From: Peribacillus muralis
Lineage (GTDB): Bacteria; Bacillota; Bacilli; Bacillales; DSM-1321
Direction: 5' to 3'
NCBI RefSeq assembly: GCF_001645685.2
Contig: NZ_CP017080.1
Coordinates: 1,044,001 to 1,108,000 of the forward strand
DNA length: 64,000 bases
The translations under genes were made by a program, and so were the position numbers. Under the pieces are notes generated by a model. It was not told the DNA's origin. It saw nothing but the letters and a program-made list of their open reading frames with translations, and searched no databases. Shown here one piece after another: positions 25,865 to 34,717 of this stretch. How positions within the stretch are numbered: the first letter of the stretch is position 1; every line of letters begins with the position of its first letter.

Positions 25865-25940
25865 TTGACAAGGTGGAATTGCCGTATTAATCTTGAAATG
25901 AAGCATAACGTTAATTTGTTTTTCGTTAAAATATCGTTAT
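25865..25940 (+). promoter_or_regulatory. paaK promoter region with ATAACGTTA-type boxes
   Basis: TTGACA (25865-25870), a 17-nt spacer and a weak TAATCT are followed by ATAACGTTAAT (25905-25915) and CGTTA...TCGTTAT (25924-25940). The ATAACGT element recurs at the paaA promoter, so these are probably PaaX operators. Confidence 0.55.
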
Positions 25941-25987
25941 TTATTAGTGTGACTGAAAACGAGTAAACAAAGAGGGGGACTGAAACC

Positions 25988-27316
25988 ATGTACAATCCCG
26001 AGATTGAAACGGCTACCCGTGCTGAAATGGAAAGTATGCAATTGACACGTCTGAAAAGAACGGTAAGCTATGTTTTTGAAAATGTATCATATTACAGAGA
26101 GAAATTTTCAGAAATGGGTCTTGATCCGACAGATATTCAAACGCTGAACGATGTGACGAAACTACCCTTCACAAAAAAACAGACCCTCCGTGATCAATAT
26201 CCTTTCGGGTTATTCGCCGTTCCGATGGAAGAAATATCACGGATTCATGGCTCATCAGGTACAAGCGGGAAACCTACCGTAGTGGGATATACGAAAAACG
26301 ATTTGGAAAACTGGGCTACGATCGTCGCTCGCGGAATTGTAGCTGCCGGAGGACGGAAGTCAGACATATTCCATAACGCATATGGATACGGTTTGTTCAC
26401 GGGCGGACTTGGTCTCCATTGCGGTGCAGAGAAGCTAGGGGTTGCCACCGTGCCTATTTCAGGCGGGAACACCGATCGTCAAATAACGATCATCAATGAT
26501 TTTAAACCGCGTGGCATTTGTGGAACACCCTCTTATATCTTGAATATTGCAGAAAAAATGGAAGAGATGGGTCTTGATCCAGCCGATAATGGACTTGAAT
26601 ATGGAATATTTGGAGCTGAGCCGTGGTCAGAGGAAATGAGAGCGACACTTGAGAAAAAATTGAAGTTGAAAGCGATGGATATTTACGGTCTTAGTGAAAT
26701 CATGGGGCCAGGTGTTGCGATAGAATGTCATGAAGCTCAGAATGGTCTTCATATCGCAGAAGATCATTTCCTCGTTGAAGTCATTAATCCCGATACCCTT
26801 GAACGTGTAGACGACGGCGAGGATGGAGAACTTGTGTTTACAAGCCTTACGAAGGAAGCGCTTCCAATCATTCGTTACCGGACGGGTGATATTGCCTCGA
26901 TAACCCGTGAGCCGTGTACATGCGGGAGGACGACCACAAGAATGTCACGTGTTAAAGGCAGGACCGATGACATGATCATAGTAAGAGGAGTGAATGTATT
27001 TCCTTCTGAAATCGAGCGTGTGTTATTCCAAATGGAAGGAATTGTGCCGCATTATCAGATTCACCTCGTAAATAAGGGGCAGATGGATAGCGTTGAACTG
27101 CATATAGAAATCGAGAGCGGTTTCTACCGGGAAATCGAGGGAGATCTAGCTCATCAAAATGTCGGGAAATTAAAGAAAAGGCTCCAACAGCAAATGAAAT
27201 CGACCTGCTTAGTAACGATTGAAATCGTAGTTAATATCCCGAAAAGCATTCCCCGCTCGGAAGGAAAAGCGATTCGTGTTGTTGATAAACGAAAAGGTGA
27301 AATTCTCAGTATGTGA
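25988..27316 (+). CDS. paaK: Phenylacetate-CoA ligase
   Basis: 442 aa adenylate-forming enzyme. The nucleotide-binding loop is HGSSGTSGKPTVVGYT (about 86), with further motifs YGLSEIMGPG and YRTGD. It activates phenylacetate to phenylacetyl-CoA with ATP, the entry step of the aerobic hybrid pathway. AGAGGGGG ribosome site before the ATG. It has its own promoter region with putative PaaX boxes and is separated from paaA by 340 bp, so it is probably a separate transcript of the same regulon. Confidence 0.95.
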   Translation: MYNPEIETATRAEMESMQLTRLKRTVSYVFENVSYYREKFSEMGLDPTDIQTLNDVTKLPFTKKQTLRDQYPFGLFAVPMEEISRIHGSSGTSGKPTVVGYTKNDLENWATIVARGIVAAGGRKSDIFHNAYGYGLFTGGLGLHCGAEKLGVATVPISGGNTDRQITIINDFKPRGICGTPSYILNIAEKMEEMGLDPADNGLEYGIFGAEPWSEEMRATLEKKLKLKAMDIYGLSEIMGPGVAIECHEAQNGLHIAEDHFLVEVINPDTLERVDDGEDGELVFTSLTKEALPIIRYRTGDIASITREPCTCGRTTTRMSRVKGRTDDMIIVRGVNVFPSEIERVLFQMEGIVPHYQIHLVNKGQMDSVELHIEIESGFYREIEGDLAHQNVGKLKKRLQQQMKSTCLVTIEIVVNIPKSIPRSEGKAIRVVDKRKGEILSM

Positions 27317-27410
27317 TTGATAATATAGGATCATCAGAGTGTTTGGAGAAACGCTAACAGTAGTCAGCGATGAAAGTATTTATCAAACCCGGTAACGAAG
27401 AGCGGCTTTC

Positions 27411-27536
27411 ATGATTCTGGATGAAGTTGAGGGAGCTATGGAAGTCGCCGATGAATTGTTCGATGAAGCGTTGGAAGCTGTCCATCTGAATCAATCAAAG
27501 TGGAAAAGCCGGCATTCGAAAATGGCCATTGAATGA
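27411..27536 (+). other. Possible remnant ORF (41 aa) between paaK and paaA
   Basis: Acidic 41-codon reading (MILDEVEGAMEVADELFDEALE...), protein-like but without a clear ribosome site. No family recognised. It may be the tail of a lost paa-associated gene. Confidence 0.25.
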
Positions 27537-27586
27537 AGGTTTGTCTCATTATGTTTTCCTTAATTAAGGAAAAATACGGAATAATC

Positions 27587-27634
27587 TTGCATTTAATATA
27601 ACATTAAAATATAATAACGTTAAATATACGTTAT
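27587..27634 (+). promoter_or_regulatory. paaA promoter with overlapping operator
   Basis: TTGCAT, a 17-nt spacer and a perfect TATAAT (27610-27615) form a good sigma-A promoter. The inverted repeat ATAACGT-N7-ACGTTAT (27614-27634) overlaps the -10 and start site, the position of a repressor. The local PaaX is the obvious candidate. Confidence 0.7.
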
Positions 27635-27660
27635 GAATTAATTAGTGAGAGGTGTTTTGG

Positions 27661-28617
27661 ATGAATGTTCTTTTAAATGATATGGCAGAACAAGAAAGGC
27701 TGAATCATTTTATTGCCAGGATCGAAGCTGGGGAAAAGATAGAAGCTGATGATTGGATGCCTGAAGATTACCGAGGGACTCTCATCAAGTTAATTTCCAT
27801 GCATGGCATCAGTGAAATAATGGGGGCGCTCCCAGAGAAGGAATGGGTGCCTAAAGCTCCGACCTTGAATCGAAAGCTTGGAATCATGGCAAAGGTACAG
27901 GATGAAATGGGACATGGACAATTATTGCTTCGTGTCGTCGAGGATTTGCTAAAGCCATCCGGCAAAAAACGGGATGACCTTATGCAAGATTTGTTTAATG
28001 GAGATTTAAAGTTTCATAACGTTTTTCATATGGAGGCCAAAACCTGGGGAGATGCGGGATTGATTGGATGGCTCGTTGATGGGGCAGCGATCATTTCCCA
28101 AACGAATATGCTAGGCGCTTCATATGGACCATATTCCCGTGCGCTACACCGTATTTGTGCCGAAGAGGTTTTTCATGCCCAGCATGGCGAGGCGATAATC
28201 ATGGCCTTGGCCGAAGGTACGAAAGAACAAAGGAAATTAGTTCAGGACTCCATCAATTATTGGTGGGAATCATTGTTGCTCTTCTTTGGACCTCCAAGCA
28301 AAAAAGAGGTAGGCTCCTCCAAGCAGGATGTAACGATCAGGTACAGAATCAGAACGAGTACGAATGAAGAACTTCGCCAAGCCTTTTTTTCCAAGTATGT
28401 AAAGCGAATACTTTCGCTTGGCTATACCGTACCTGATGAAACCCTTCAATTTGATGAAAAATCAAAAAACTGGACCTACCAGCAGCCTGATTGGAGTAAA
28501 TTGAAGGTGCTGGCTAGGAATGAAGGTCCCCGGTCACAGGATCGCTTAAGTCTTCGAAGAATCTCCTATGAAAATAACAAATGGGTCCGGGAAGCCTTAG
28601 CGCCGGAGGTCATCTAA
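27661..28617 (+). CDS. paaA: Phenylacetyl-CoA 1,2-epoxidase, catalytic subunit A
   Basis: 318 aa ferritin-like diiron oxygenase subunit. Expected helices carry the carboxylate/His ligands, for example QDEMGHGQLL and CAEEVFHAQHGE. PaaA with PaaC forms the core that epoxidises the ring of phenylacetyl-CoA with O2. ATG at 27661 is chosen from the GAGAGGTG site about 7 nt upstream; an in-frame GTG at 27652 overlaps it. First gene of a long operon (paaABCD and on) behind a TATAAT promoter with a putative PaaX operator. Confidence 0.95.
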   Translation: MNVLLNDMAEQERLNHFIARIEAGEKIEADDWMPEDYRGTLIKLISMHGISEIMGALPEKEWVPKAPTLNRKLGIMAKVQDEMGHGQLLLRVVEDLLKPSGKKRDDLMQDLFNGDLKFHNVFHMEAKTWGDAGLIGWLVDGAAIISQTNMLGASYGPYSRALHRICAEEVFHAQHGEAIIMALAEGTKEQRKLVQDSINYWWESLLLFFGPPSKKEVGSSKQDVTIRYRIRTSTNEELRQAFFSKYVKRILSLGYTVPDETLQFDEKSKNWTYQQPDWSKLKVLARNEGPRSQDRLSLRRISYENNKWVREALAPEVI

Positions 28618-28634
28618 GGAAGGGGAAGGACGAT

Positions 28635-28994
28635 ATGGAAGCTAGACAAAAAAACTTCTTTGAAGAATTTGAAGTATTTAGCCGTAAAACCAAATCCTCA
28701 CCCGTCCAATATCACTTTAGCCTGCTTGCCCCAAACGAGGATATTGCGATCATGATGGCTCAGGAGAATTTCATGAGACGTGAAGCAGTCGATGATATCT
28801 GGGTGGTTAAAAGGCAGAATATACGGAAAATGACGGCCGAGGAGAAGAAAACGCTTCAGCGTATGGATAATAAAGATTACAGGACCACGAAAGGATATGG
28901 ATATTTAAAGAAAAAATGGCGGAAGTACGAGCAGGAAATGCTCGATGAAAAAGAGATAATGTCTTGGGCGGGAGGCGTGGAAAATGGAGAATGA
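28635..28994 (+). CDS. paaB: Phenylacetyl-CoA epoxidase subunit B
   Basis: 119 aa. Typical PaaB start FEEFEVFSRKTKSSPVQYHFSLLAPNEDIAIMMAQENFMRR. PaaB is the small bridging subunit that organises the PaaAC heterodimers. The ATG at 28635 is preceded by GGAAGG; the longer in-frame reading overlaps paaA. Its end overlaps paaC by 11 nt, indicating translational coupling. Confidence 0.93.
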   Translation: MEARQKNFFEEFEVFSRKTKSSPVQYHFSLLAPNEDIAIMMAQENFMRREAVDDIWVVKRQNIRKMTAEEKKTLQRMDNKDYRTTKGYGYLKKKWRKYEQEMLDEKEIMSWAGGVENGE

Positions 28995-29784
28995 TTCATT
29001 GAAGGACATGGCAATCAAGGAATTGCTTTATCAATTGGCTGATGATGATTTTATCCATGCATATCGCGGTTCTGAATGGCTGGGACTCGCACCGCATATC
29101 GAAGAAGATGTTGCCTCTTCCTCGATAGCCCAAGATACGATGGGGCATGCAGCGATATTTTATAAATTACTGGAAGAAACCGGTGAGGGAACGGCAGATT
29201 GGCTTGCTCACGCTCGTCCTGCTAAAGAACGGCGTAATGCCATCATCCTCGAAACTGTCAATGGTCCCGGATATTATATGAAAGACCCCGATTATGATTG
29301 GGCCTTTGCTGTGGTCCGGAATTATTTTTACACCCAGGCTAAAGCGATCAAGATCCAATCTCTGCAATCAAGTTCATATGAACCGCTGGCTGAAGTGGCA
29401 CAAAAGGTACAGATGGAGCTTTATTATCATTTGATGCATTGGAAAATGTGGTTCGTCCAATTGATTGGTTCCAATCACATGGAAGCGGTTTCGAGAATGA
29501 AAGCAGCCATTGAGAAAACTTTACCCGATTTCGCGGGCGTGTTTTCATTTGGGCAATATGGCGAAGAAATGGTGGAGCTTGGCTTGATAGAGGGCGAGGC
29601 TTCCTTACAGAAGAAATGGGTCGATGCCGTCACTCCGATTTTTGAAAGTGTAGGCTTAGCTACAACATTTGAATTGGGAATGGCCAAAGGTGATGGACGT
29701 AATGGTGTGCATACGGAGGATTTGGAAACGGCGCTTGAAACGTTAAGCGAAGTGTATGCTTCCGATAAAGCGGCTTCATGGTGA
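28984..29784 (+). CDS. paaC: Phenylacetyl-CoA epoxidase structural subunit C
   Basis: 266 aa ferritin-like protein. It is paralogous to PaaA in fold (LLYQLADDDFIHAYRGSEWLGLAPHIEEDVASSSIAQDTMGHA). It stabilises PaaA in the epoxidase complex. GGGAGGCG ribosome site lies inside the end of paaB, with which it overlaps. Confidence 0.94.
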   Translation: MENDSLKDMAIKELLYQLADDDFIHAYRGSEWLGLAPHIEEDVASSSIAQDTMGHAAIFYKLLEETGEGTADWLAHARPAKERRNAIILETVNGPGYYMKDPDYDWAFAVVRNYFYTQAKAIKIQSLQSSSYEPLAEVAQKVQMELYYHLMHWKMWFVQLIGSNHMEAVSRMKAAIEKTLPDFAGVFSFGQYGEEMVELGLIEGEASLQKKWVDAVTPIFESVGLATTFELGMAKGDGRNGVHTEDLETALETLSEVYASDKAASW

Positions 29785-29810
29785 ATCATTAAAAGTAGGG
29801 GAGGGATAAC

Positions 29811-30308
29811 ATGTCGACCGTACTGATTAACGCAGATGATATATATAAGCTTCTGGAAGACGTTAAAGATCCCGAAATCGATACAGTGAGTATATTGGAT
29901 TTGGGGATGGTTGAAGAAGTGACGGTTTCAGGCTCCGACGTATCGGTTAAAATGCTTCCGACTTTTCTTGGGTGCCCGGCATTGTCAATCATTCAAAAAA
30001 ATGTGGAAACCGCTGTAAAACAGCTTGTTCTAGTGAAAAATGTAACCGTGGAATTTTTACGCTCGCCATCCTGGACATCCGATCGGATTACGGAAAAGGG
30101 GAAAGCTGGATTGAAGGTTTTCGGAATATCTCCACCTCCCAGACAAATGAAAGAAGATGGGTCGTGGCATATAGATTGCCCATATTGTGAATCGGCATAT
30201 GTCACGATGGAGAACATATTCGGCCCAACGGCTTGTCGCAGCATTTTATATTGCAAAGCATGTAAAAACCCGTTCGAAGCAATGAAACCGATGATAAAAA
30301 TGATCTAA
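29811..30308 (+). CDS. paaD: Phenylacetate pathway Fe-S/maturation protein PaaD
   Basis: 165 aa. N-terminal MIP18/DUF59 domain (KDPEIDTVSILDLGMVEEV) and a C-terminal zinc-ribbon-like Cys cluster (CPYC...CRSILYCKAC). PaaD is needed for epoxidase activity, probably in metal-centre or Fe-S assembly. GGGAGG ribosome site 6 nt before ATG. It is followed directly by an EthD-type gene where paaE would normally be. Confidence 0.92.
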   Translation: MSTVLINADDIYKLLEDVKDPEIDTVSILDLGMVEEVTVSGSDVSVKMLPTFLGCPALSIIQKNVETAVKQLVLVKNVTVEFLRSPSWTSDRITEKGKAGLKVFGISPPPRQMKEDGSWHIDCPYCESAYVTMENIFGPTACRSILYCKACKNPFEAMKPMIKMI

Positions 30309-30326
30309 TAAATGGAGGTTTTCTAA

Positions 30327-30632
30327 ATGGTAAAACTAATCGCCCTATACAAACAACCTGAAAACAAGGAAGCATTCGATGAGCACTATTTCAATGTCCA
30401 TGGCCCGATCACGGAAAAAATCCCTGGTCTTAAAAAAATGGAGGTCACTAAAATAGTGGGGACTCCAATGGGCAAAGACTCTGAATATCACATTCTATGT
30501 GAAATGTATTATGAAGACCATGATGCCTTGCAAAAAGGGATGCGTTCGCCGGAAGGAAAAGCATCAGGGAAAGATTTAATGGGATTTGCAGGGAAACTTG
30601 TCACGATGATGATTGGTGAAGAAATAAAATGA
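30327..30632 (+). CDS. EthD-family protein
   Basis: 101 aa ferredoxin-like (dimeric alpha-beta barrel) protein with the EthD signature FDEHYFNVHGPITEKIPGLKKMEV. The biochemical role of EthD proteins is unclear, though members occur with oxygenases. It overlaps the next gene by 4 nt (ATGA), so it is part of the paa operon. It occupies the position expected for the paaE reductase but is not one. Confidence 0.82.
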   Translation: MVKLIALYKQPENKEAFDEHYFNVHGPITEKIPGLKKMEVTKIVGTPMGKDSEYHILCEMYYEDHDALQKGMRSPEGKASGKDLMGFAGKLVTMMIGEEIK

Positions 30633-31405
30633 ATGCGCTTCAATTCATTGAAACGTCGATAGAGGAAGGGATTGGATACATCTTTCTAAACCGGCCGAAG
30701 CAACTGAATGCCCTTAACAGGAAAATGATCAGAGAAATCGTTTCTGCTATGGAAGCATACGATCTTGATCTAAGAGTGAAAGTGATTGTGCTGGCGGGCA
30801 ATGGTAAAGCATTTTCTGCTGGAGCTGATATAGAAGAGATGGTGAATGACAACCCCGTCAGCCTGGAGTTAATGAACCAATTTGCCGATTGGGACCGAAT
30901 AAGCCTAGTCAAGAAGCCAGTGATTGGTGCAGTGAAAGGTTTTGTGTTCGGTGGCGGTTTTGAACTTGCATTATCCTGCGATTTTTTGATTGCCGCTAGC
31001 GACACACAGTTTTCATTTCCGGAAGTGACGCTAGGAGTGATGCCTGGTGCAGGTGGTACTCAAAGACTGACGAAGCTGGTAGGTAAAACGAAAGCACTTG
31101 AATGGATATTGACGGCTGAAAGAATCAAGGCAAAGACTGCTCTGCAGTATGGTTTCATTAATAAAATCGTCGCTCCTGAGTTGTTAATGGAAGAAGCGGT
31201 TGATTTAGCGGGAAAGATTGCGAAGCAACCACCTTTAGCTGTAAGGCTCATTAAAGAATCCGTCAATAAAGCCGTTGATCATTCCTTATATGAAGGCATG
31301 CAATTTGAACGGAAGAACTTCTACCTTCTGTTTGCATCAAAGGACCAAAAAGAAGGAATGAGTGCGTTTGTTGAAAAAAGAAAGCCTAACTTCACAGGCG
31401 GATAA
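30629..31405 (+). CDS. paaF: Enoyl-CoA hydratase (PaaF-type)
   Basis: 258 aa crotonase. Oxyanion-hole segment GNGKAFSAGADIEEM, second motif VKGFVFGGGFELALSCDFLIA, and the catalytic Glu region FPEVTLGVMPGAGGTQRL. It probably hydrates 2,3-dehydroadipyl-CoA in the lower pathway. Start overlaps the EthD stop. Three crotonase genes lie in the cluster (also 31416 and 35946), and the division between them rests on motif differences. Confidence 0.8.
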   Translation: MNALQFIETSIEEGIGYIFLNRPKQLNALNRKMIREIVSAMEAYDLDLRVKVIVLAGNGKAFSAGADIEEMVNDNPVSLELMNQFADWDRISLVKKPVIGAVKGFVFGGGFELALSCDFLIAASDTQFSFPEVTLGVMPGAGGTQRLTKLVGKTKALEWILTAERIKAKTALQYGFINKIVAPELLMEEAVDLAGKIAKQPPLAVRLIKESVNKAVDHSLYEGMQFERKNFYLLFASKDQKEGMSAFVEKRKPNFTGG

Positions 31406-31415
31406 GGAGTGCTCT

Positions 31416-32189
31416 ATGTACGAAACGATCACATATAGGGTTGAAAATGGAATCGCTTGGCTTACTTTGAACCGTCCTGATAAATTGAATGCCTTTACTT
31501 CCCAAATGAATTCTGAAATAAAGAAAGCGATCAAAGCATCTGCGGGATCTGATGATGTACGTGCGATCATCATCACCGGGGAAGGCAGGGCCTTTTGCTC
31601 GGGACAGGATTTATCGGAAGTGGATGAAAGCAAGCATCTAGGTCAAGTGCTGCGTGAAGACTACGGCCCGATGATGCAGCAAATAGCGGGCTGCGAAAAA
31701 CCAATCATTGCGGCAGTAAACGGTGTGGCTGCGGGAGCGGGATTCAGCCTGGCTCTTGCATGCGATTTCCGGCTTGTTTCTGAAAATGCCAGTTTTATAA
31801 ATGCTTTTGTCAATATCGGCTTGATACCGGATTCAGGAAACCTGTACTACCTCACGCGAATCGTTGGCCATGCGAAAGCCTTGGAACTATCCTTGTTGGG
31901 AGAAAAGGTCTCTGCCTCCGAGGCAAAATCCATCGGACTCGCAACAAAAGTCATCGGTGTGGGTGAATGGAACGAGCAATTGAAAGCCTTTGCAGGGAAT
32001 ATAGCTGCTAAACCGACGAAAGCAATCGGCTTGATCAAAAGATACTTAGAGGCAACCTATCACCTTACATTGGATGAATACTTAACGGAAGAAGCGGAAG
32101 GTCAGCGAATTGCCGGCTTGACGCAGGACTTTGCTGAAGGTGTGGCAGCATTCACGGAAAAAAGGAAAGCTCAATTCATAGGAAAGTAA
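31416..32189 (+). CDS. paaG: 2-(1,2-epoxy-1,2-dihydrophenyl)acetyl-CoA isomerase
   Basis: 257 aa crotonase-fold protein. Motifs GEGRAFCSGQDLSEVD and VNGVAAGAGFSLALACDFRLVSENASFINAFVNIGLIPDSGNLYYL fit PaaG, which lacks the hydratase Glu and uses Asp in the IGLIPDSG motif. It isomerises the ring epoxide to oxepin-CoA. The ATG at 31416 follows AAGGAG by 6 nt; the longer reading overlaps the previous gene. Confidence 0.85.
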   Translation: MYETITYRVENGIAWLTLNRPDKLNAFTSQMNSEIKKAIKASAGSDDVRAIIITGEGRAFCSGQDLSEVDESKHLGQVLREDYGPMMQQIAGCEKPIIAAVNGVAAGAGFSLALACDFRLVSENASFINAFVNIGLIPDSGNLYYLTRIVGHAKALELSLLGEKVSASEAKSIGLATKVIGVGEWNEQLKAFAGNIAAKPTKAIGLIKRYLEATYHLTLDEYLTEEAEGQRIAGLTQDFAEGVAAFTEKRKAQFIGK

Positions 32190-32211
32190 TATAAAAAGGG
32201 AGTGGGAGTAT

Positions 32212-33729
32212 ATGGCTAAAGTTCAAGAGGCGGCATTTGAAAAAGCGGAAACGAAACGTGATTATTACCACCTAATCATCAATGGTGAAAGAATGGAAAG
32301 CTCTAATGGATCGACTATCGATGCGTGCAATCCCGCCACTGGAGAAATCATCGCCAAAGTGGCAAAAGCCACTAAAGAAGACGCGGAAAAGGCGGTTCAA
32401 GCTGCACGTCAAGCGTTTGATAATGGGAAATGGAAGAAAACCCCGATTAATAAACGGTCCCGTGTATTGAACAAGATTGCAGCAATCATGCGTTCCCGCT
32501 TCAATGAATTGGTTGAGTTGGAAGTGTTGAACAGTGGGAAATCCATATCGGCTGCGGAGGGCCAGGTCATGCAGGCAATAGAGGATTTTGAATTTTATGC
32601 AGGTGCTTTAGTTGCGCACCGCGGATCTGTCAATAATGTACCAGGCCAATTCCATAATTATACCGAGAAAGAGCCAGTCGGTGTTTGTGCCCAGATCATT
32701 CCTTGGAATTATCCAATGATGATGGCAGCTTGGAAAATTGCCCCTGCAATTGCAGTTGGCTGCTCGGTCATCGTGAAGCCGGCTTCCTTAACGCCGCTGA
32801 CTGCCATAGTCTTAGGGGAAATCTGTTTGGAAGCTGGTGTTCCGTCCGGAGTGGTCAATATCATTCCAGGTCCTGGAGCGGACGTAGGGAATTACTTAGT
32901 CGAGCATCCTGACGTGAATAAGGTCGCCTTCACTGGTTCTACGCCAATCGGAAGGGACCTCATGGGCAAGGCTTCCCAAACATTAAAGAGGGTGACATTG
33001 GAGCTTGGCGGAAAATCTCCTAATATCGTTTTTGATGATGCCGACCTTGAAGCAGCTATCGATGGTTCCCTATACGGCATTTTCTACAATACGGGACAAT
33101 CTTGCGAGGCGAGATCGCGCCTATATGTGCATGAAGACATTTACGATGATTTCGTTGACAAGTTCGTAGAAAAGACGAAGAAATTGAAATTGGGCAATCC
33201 GCTCGATAAAGAAACGCATGTCGGTGCCATCATTGATCAAGGACAATTGGATGTCATCAATAATTATGTACAATCGGCCATTGCTGATGGTGCGGATATC
33301 CTTACAGGCGGAAAGCCGGCGGTCATTGAAGGATTTGAAGGCGGCTATTGGTTTGAGCCGACCGTCATCGCTAATGTGAATCACGATATGGATGTGGTGA
33401 AAGAGGAAATTTTCGGTCCCGTTGTTGTCATTATGAAATTCAAAGATGAAAAAGAGGCCATCAAACTCGCGAATGATACAGAGTTCGGTCTGGGCTCAGC
33501 GCTTTGGACCAAGGATGGCGGCCGTGCGACCAGGGTTGCCAATCAAATCGAAGCGGGGATCGTCATGGTGAACTGCCCATTCTCCGCTTTTCCTGGAACA
33601 CCTTTTGGAGGATATAAACAGTCAGGGTTCGGGCGGGAGCTTTGTATTGAAACACTGGATCTTTATACAGAAACGAAAAGCATCATTTCCTTTTACGGAA
33701 GCCGTCCCTTAAATCCTTTCGGCATATAA
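32212..33729 (+). CDS. Aldehyde dehydrogenase
   Basis: 505 aa NAD(P)-dependent aldehyde dehydrogenase. The general-base segment LELGGKSPNIVFDDAD and the catalytic Cys in NTGQSCEARSR are both present, as are the IIPWNYP and FTGSTPIGR cofactor motifs. In this context it could replace the dehydrogenase half of PaaZ, oxidising the ring-opened semialdehyde, or oxidise phenylacetaldehyde to phenylacetate. No fused hydratase domain is present. GGGAG ribosome site. Confidence 0.85.
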   Translation: MAKVQEAAFEKAETKRDYYHLIINGERMESSNGSTIDACNPATGEIIAKVAKATKEDAEKAVQAARQAFDNGKWKKTPINKRSRVLNKIAAIMRSRFNELVELEVLNSGKSISAAEGQVMQAIEDFEFYAGALVAHRGSVNNVPGQFHNYTEKEPVGVCAQIIPWNYPMMMAAWKIAPAIAVGCSVIVKPASLTPLTAIVLGEICLEAGVPSGVVNIIPGPGADVGNYLVEHPDVNKVAFTGSTPIGRDLMGKASQTLKRVTLELGGKSPNIVFDDADLEAAIDGSLYGIFYNTGQSCEARSRLYVHEDIYDDFVDKFVEKTKKLKLGNPLDKETHVGAIIDQGQLDVINNYVQSAIADGADILTGGKPAVIEGFEGGYWFEPTVIANVNHDMDVVKEEIFGPVVVIMKFKDEKEAIKLANDTEFGLGSALWTKDGGRATRVANQIEAGIVMVNCPFSAFPGTPFGGYKQSGFGRELCIETLDLYTETKSIISFYGSRPLNPFGI

Positions 33730-33739
33730 TCGAATATAA

Positions 33740-33822
33740 ATAGATGGCTGGCAAAACGATTGCCGGATAAGTAATTCACGTATGGATGAATGCTGGTCTG
33801 ATTCGTTGTGGCCGGCCATCTT
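33740..33822 (+). other. Intergenic hairpin between the aldehyde dehydrogenase and paaH genes
   Basis: GATGGCTGGC near 33745 can pair with GGCCGGCCATC near 33812 across a long loop, followed by TTTC. It may be an attenuator or partial terminator within the operon. Confidence 0.4.
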
Positions 33823-33844
33823 TCAATAAAAGGAGGCACTATTA

Positions 33845-34717
33845 ATGATTAAAAATCTAGTGATTGTCGGTTCCGGGGTCATGGGCAGGGGCATAGCCTA
33901 CGTAGGGGCAACTGGAGGTTTTGACGTAATATTGGTCGACGTGAACCAAGTTGCATTGGAAGGTGCAAGAAACGAAATCGATTCCATTTTCGAGAAGGGC
34001 ATCCGCTATCAAAAAATCTCGAAGGAAGAAGCGGATTATGCAAAAAACAGATTTTCCTATTCTACGAATCTGAAAGAAGCGGCAGCAGCTGCAGATTTGA
34101 TTATAGAGGCTGTTCCGGAAAAAGCGGAAATTAAGAAAGCCGTTTTTGAAACGATTGAACAGCATGCAAAAGAAGACTGTTACTTTGCAACGAATACGTC
34201 CACCATGAGCCCGACGGAAATCGGATCTTATTGCAAACGGCCCGAAAAAACGATTGCCATGCATTTCTTTAATCCTGTCCAAAAGATGCCGCTCGTGGAA
34301 ATTGTACGCGGACTTGAAACAAGTGATGAAACGGCAGCCATGATCAGGGAAGTTGCCGCAAAAATGGGGAAAGAGACCGTGGTCATCAATGAATTCCCCG
34401 GGTTCGTGACAAGCAGGATCAGCTGTCTCGTTGGTAATGAAGCCTTCTATATGCTTCAAGAGGGTTTAGGAACTCCTGAAGAAATCGATAAGGCCATAAA
34501 GCTAGGACTTAATTATCCGATGGGTCCATTCGAGCTTGGAGATTTGGTCGGATTGGATGCCCGGTTGAATAATTTAAAATATTTACATAGTAAACTAGGT
34601 GAAAAATACCGCCCGGCCCCCCTCCTTGAACAATATGTTAAAGCAGGCAGGCTTGGCCGCAAGTCCGGCAGGGGCGTTTATGATTATACAAAAGATGGAG
34701 AGCTGGTGAGGAAATGA
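33845..34717 (+). CDS. paaH: 3-hydroxyacyl-CoA dehydrogenase
   Basis: 290 aa. N-terminal Rossmann nucleotide loop VGSGVMGRGIAYVGA and the substrate/catalytic region IAMHFFNPVQKMPLVEIV with the catalytic His. The C-terminal domain includes NEFPGFVTSRI. It probably oxidises 3-hydroxyadipyl-CoA with NAD+ in phenylacetate degradation. Also resembles 3-hydroxybutyryl-CoA dehydrogenase. AAAGGAGG ribosome site. Stop overlaps the thiolase start (ATGA). Confidence 0.87.
   Translation: MIKNLVIVGSGVMGRGIAYVGATGGFDVILVDVNQVALEGARNEIDSIFEKGIRYQKISKEEADYAKNRFSYSTNLKEAAAAADLIIEAVPEKAEIKKAVFETIEQHAKEDCYFATNTSTMSPTEIGSYCKRPEKTIAMHFFNPVQKMPLVEIVRGLETSDETAAMIREVAAKMGKETVVINEFPGFVTSRISCLVGNEAFYMLQEGLGTPEEIDKAIKLGLNYPMGPFELGDLVGLDARLNNLKYLHSKLGEKYRPAPLLEQYVKAGRLGRKSGRGVYDYTKDGELVRK

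Noticed and set aside
33857..34459. 200-codon minus-strand ORF
   Set aside because: It is antisense to paaH, has no ribosome site, and has a skewed Cys/Phe/His-rich composition typical of a shadow frame.
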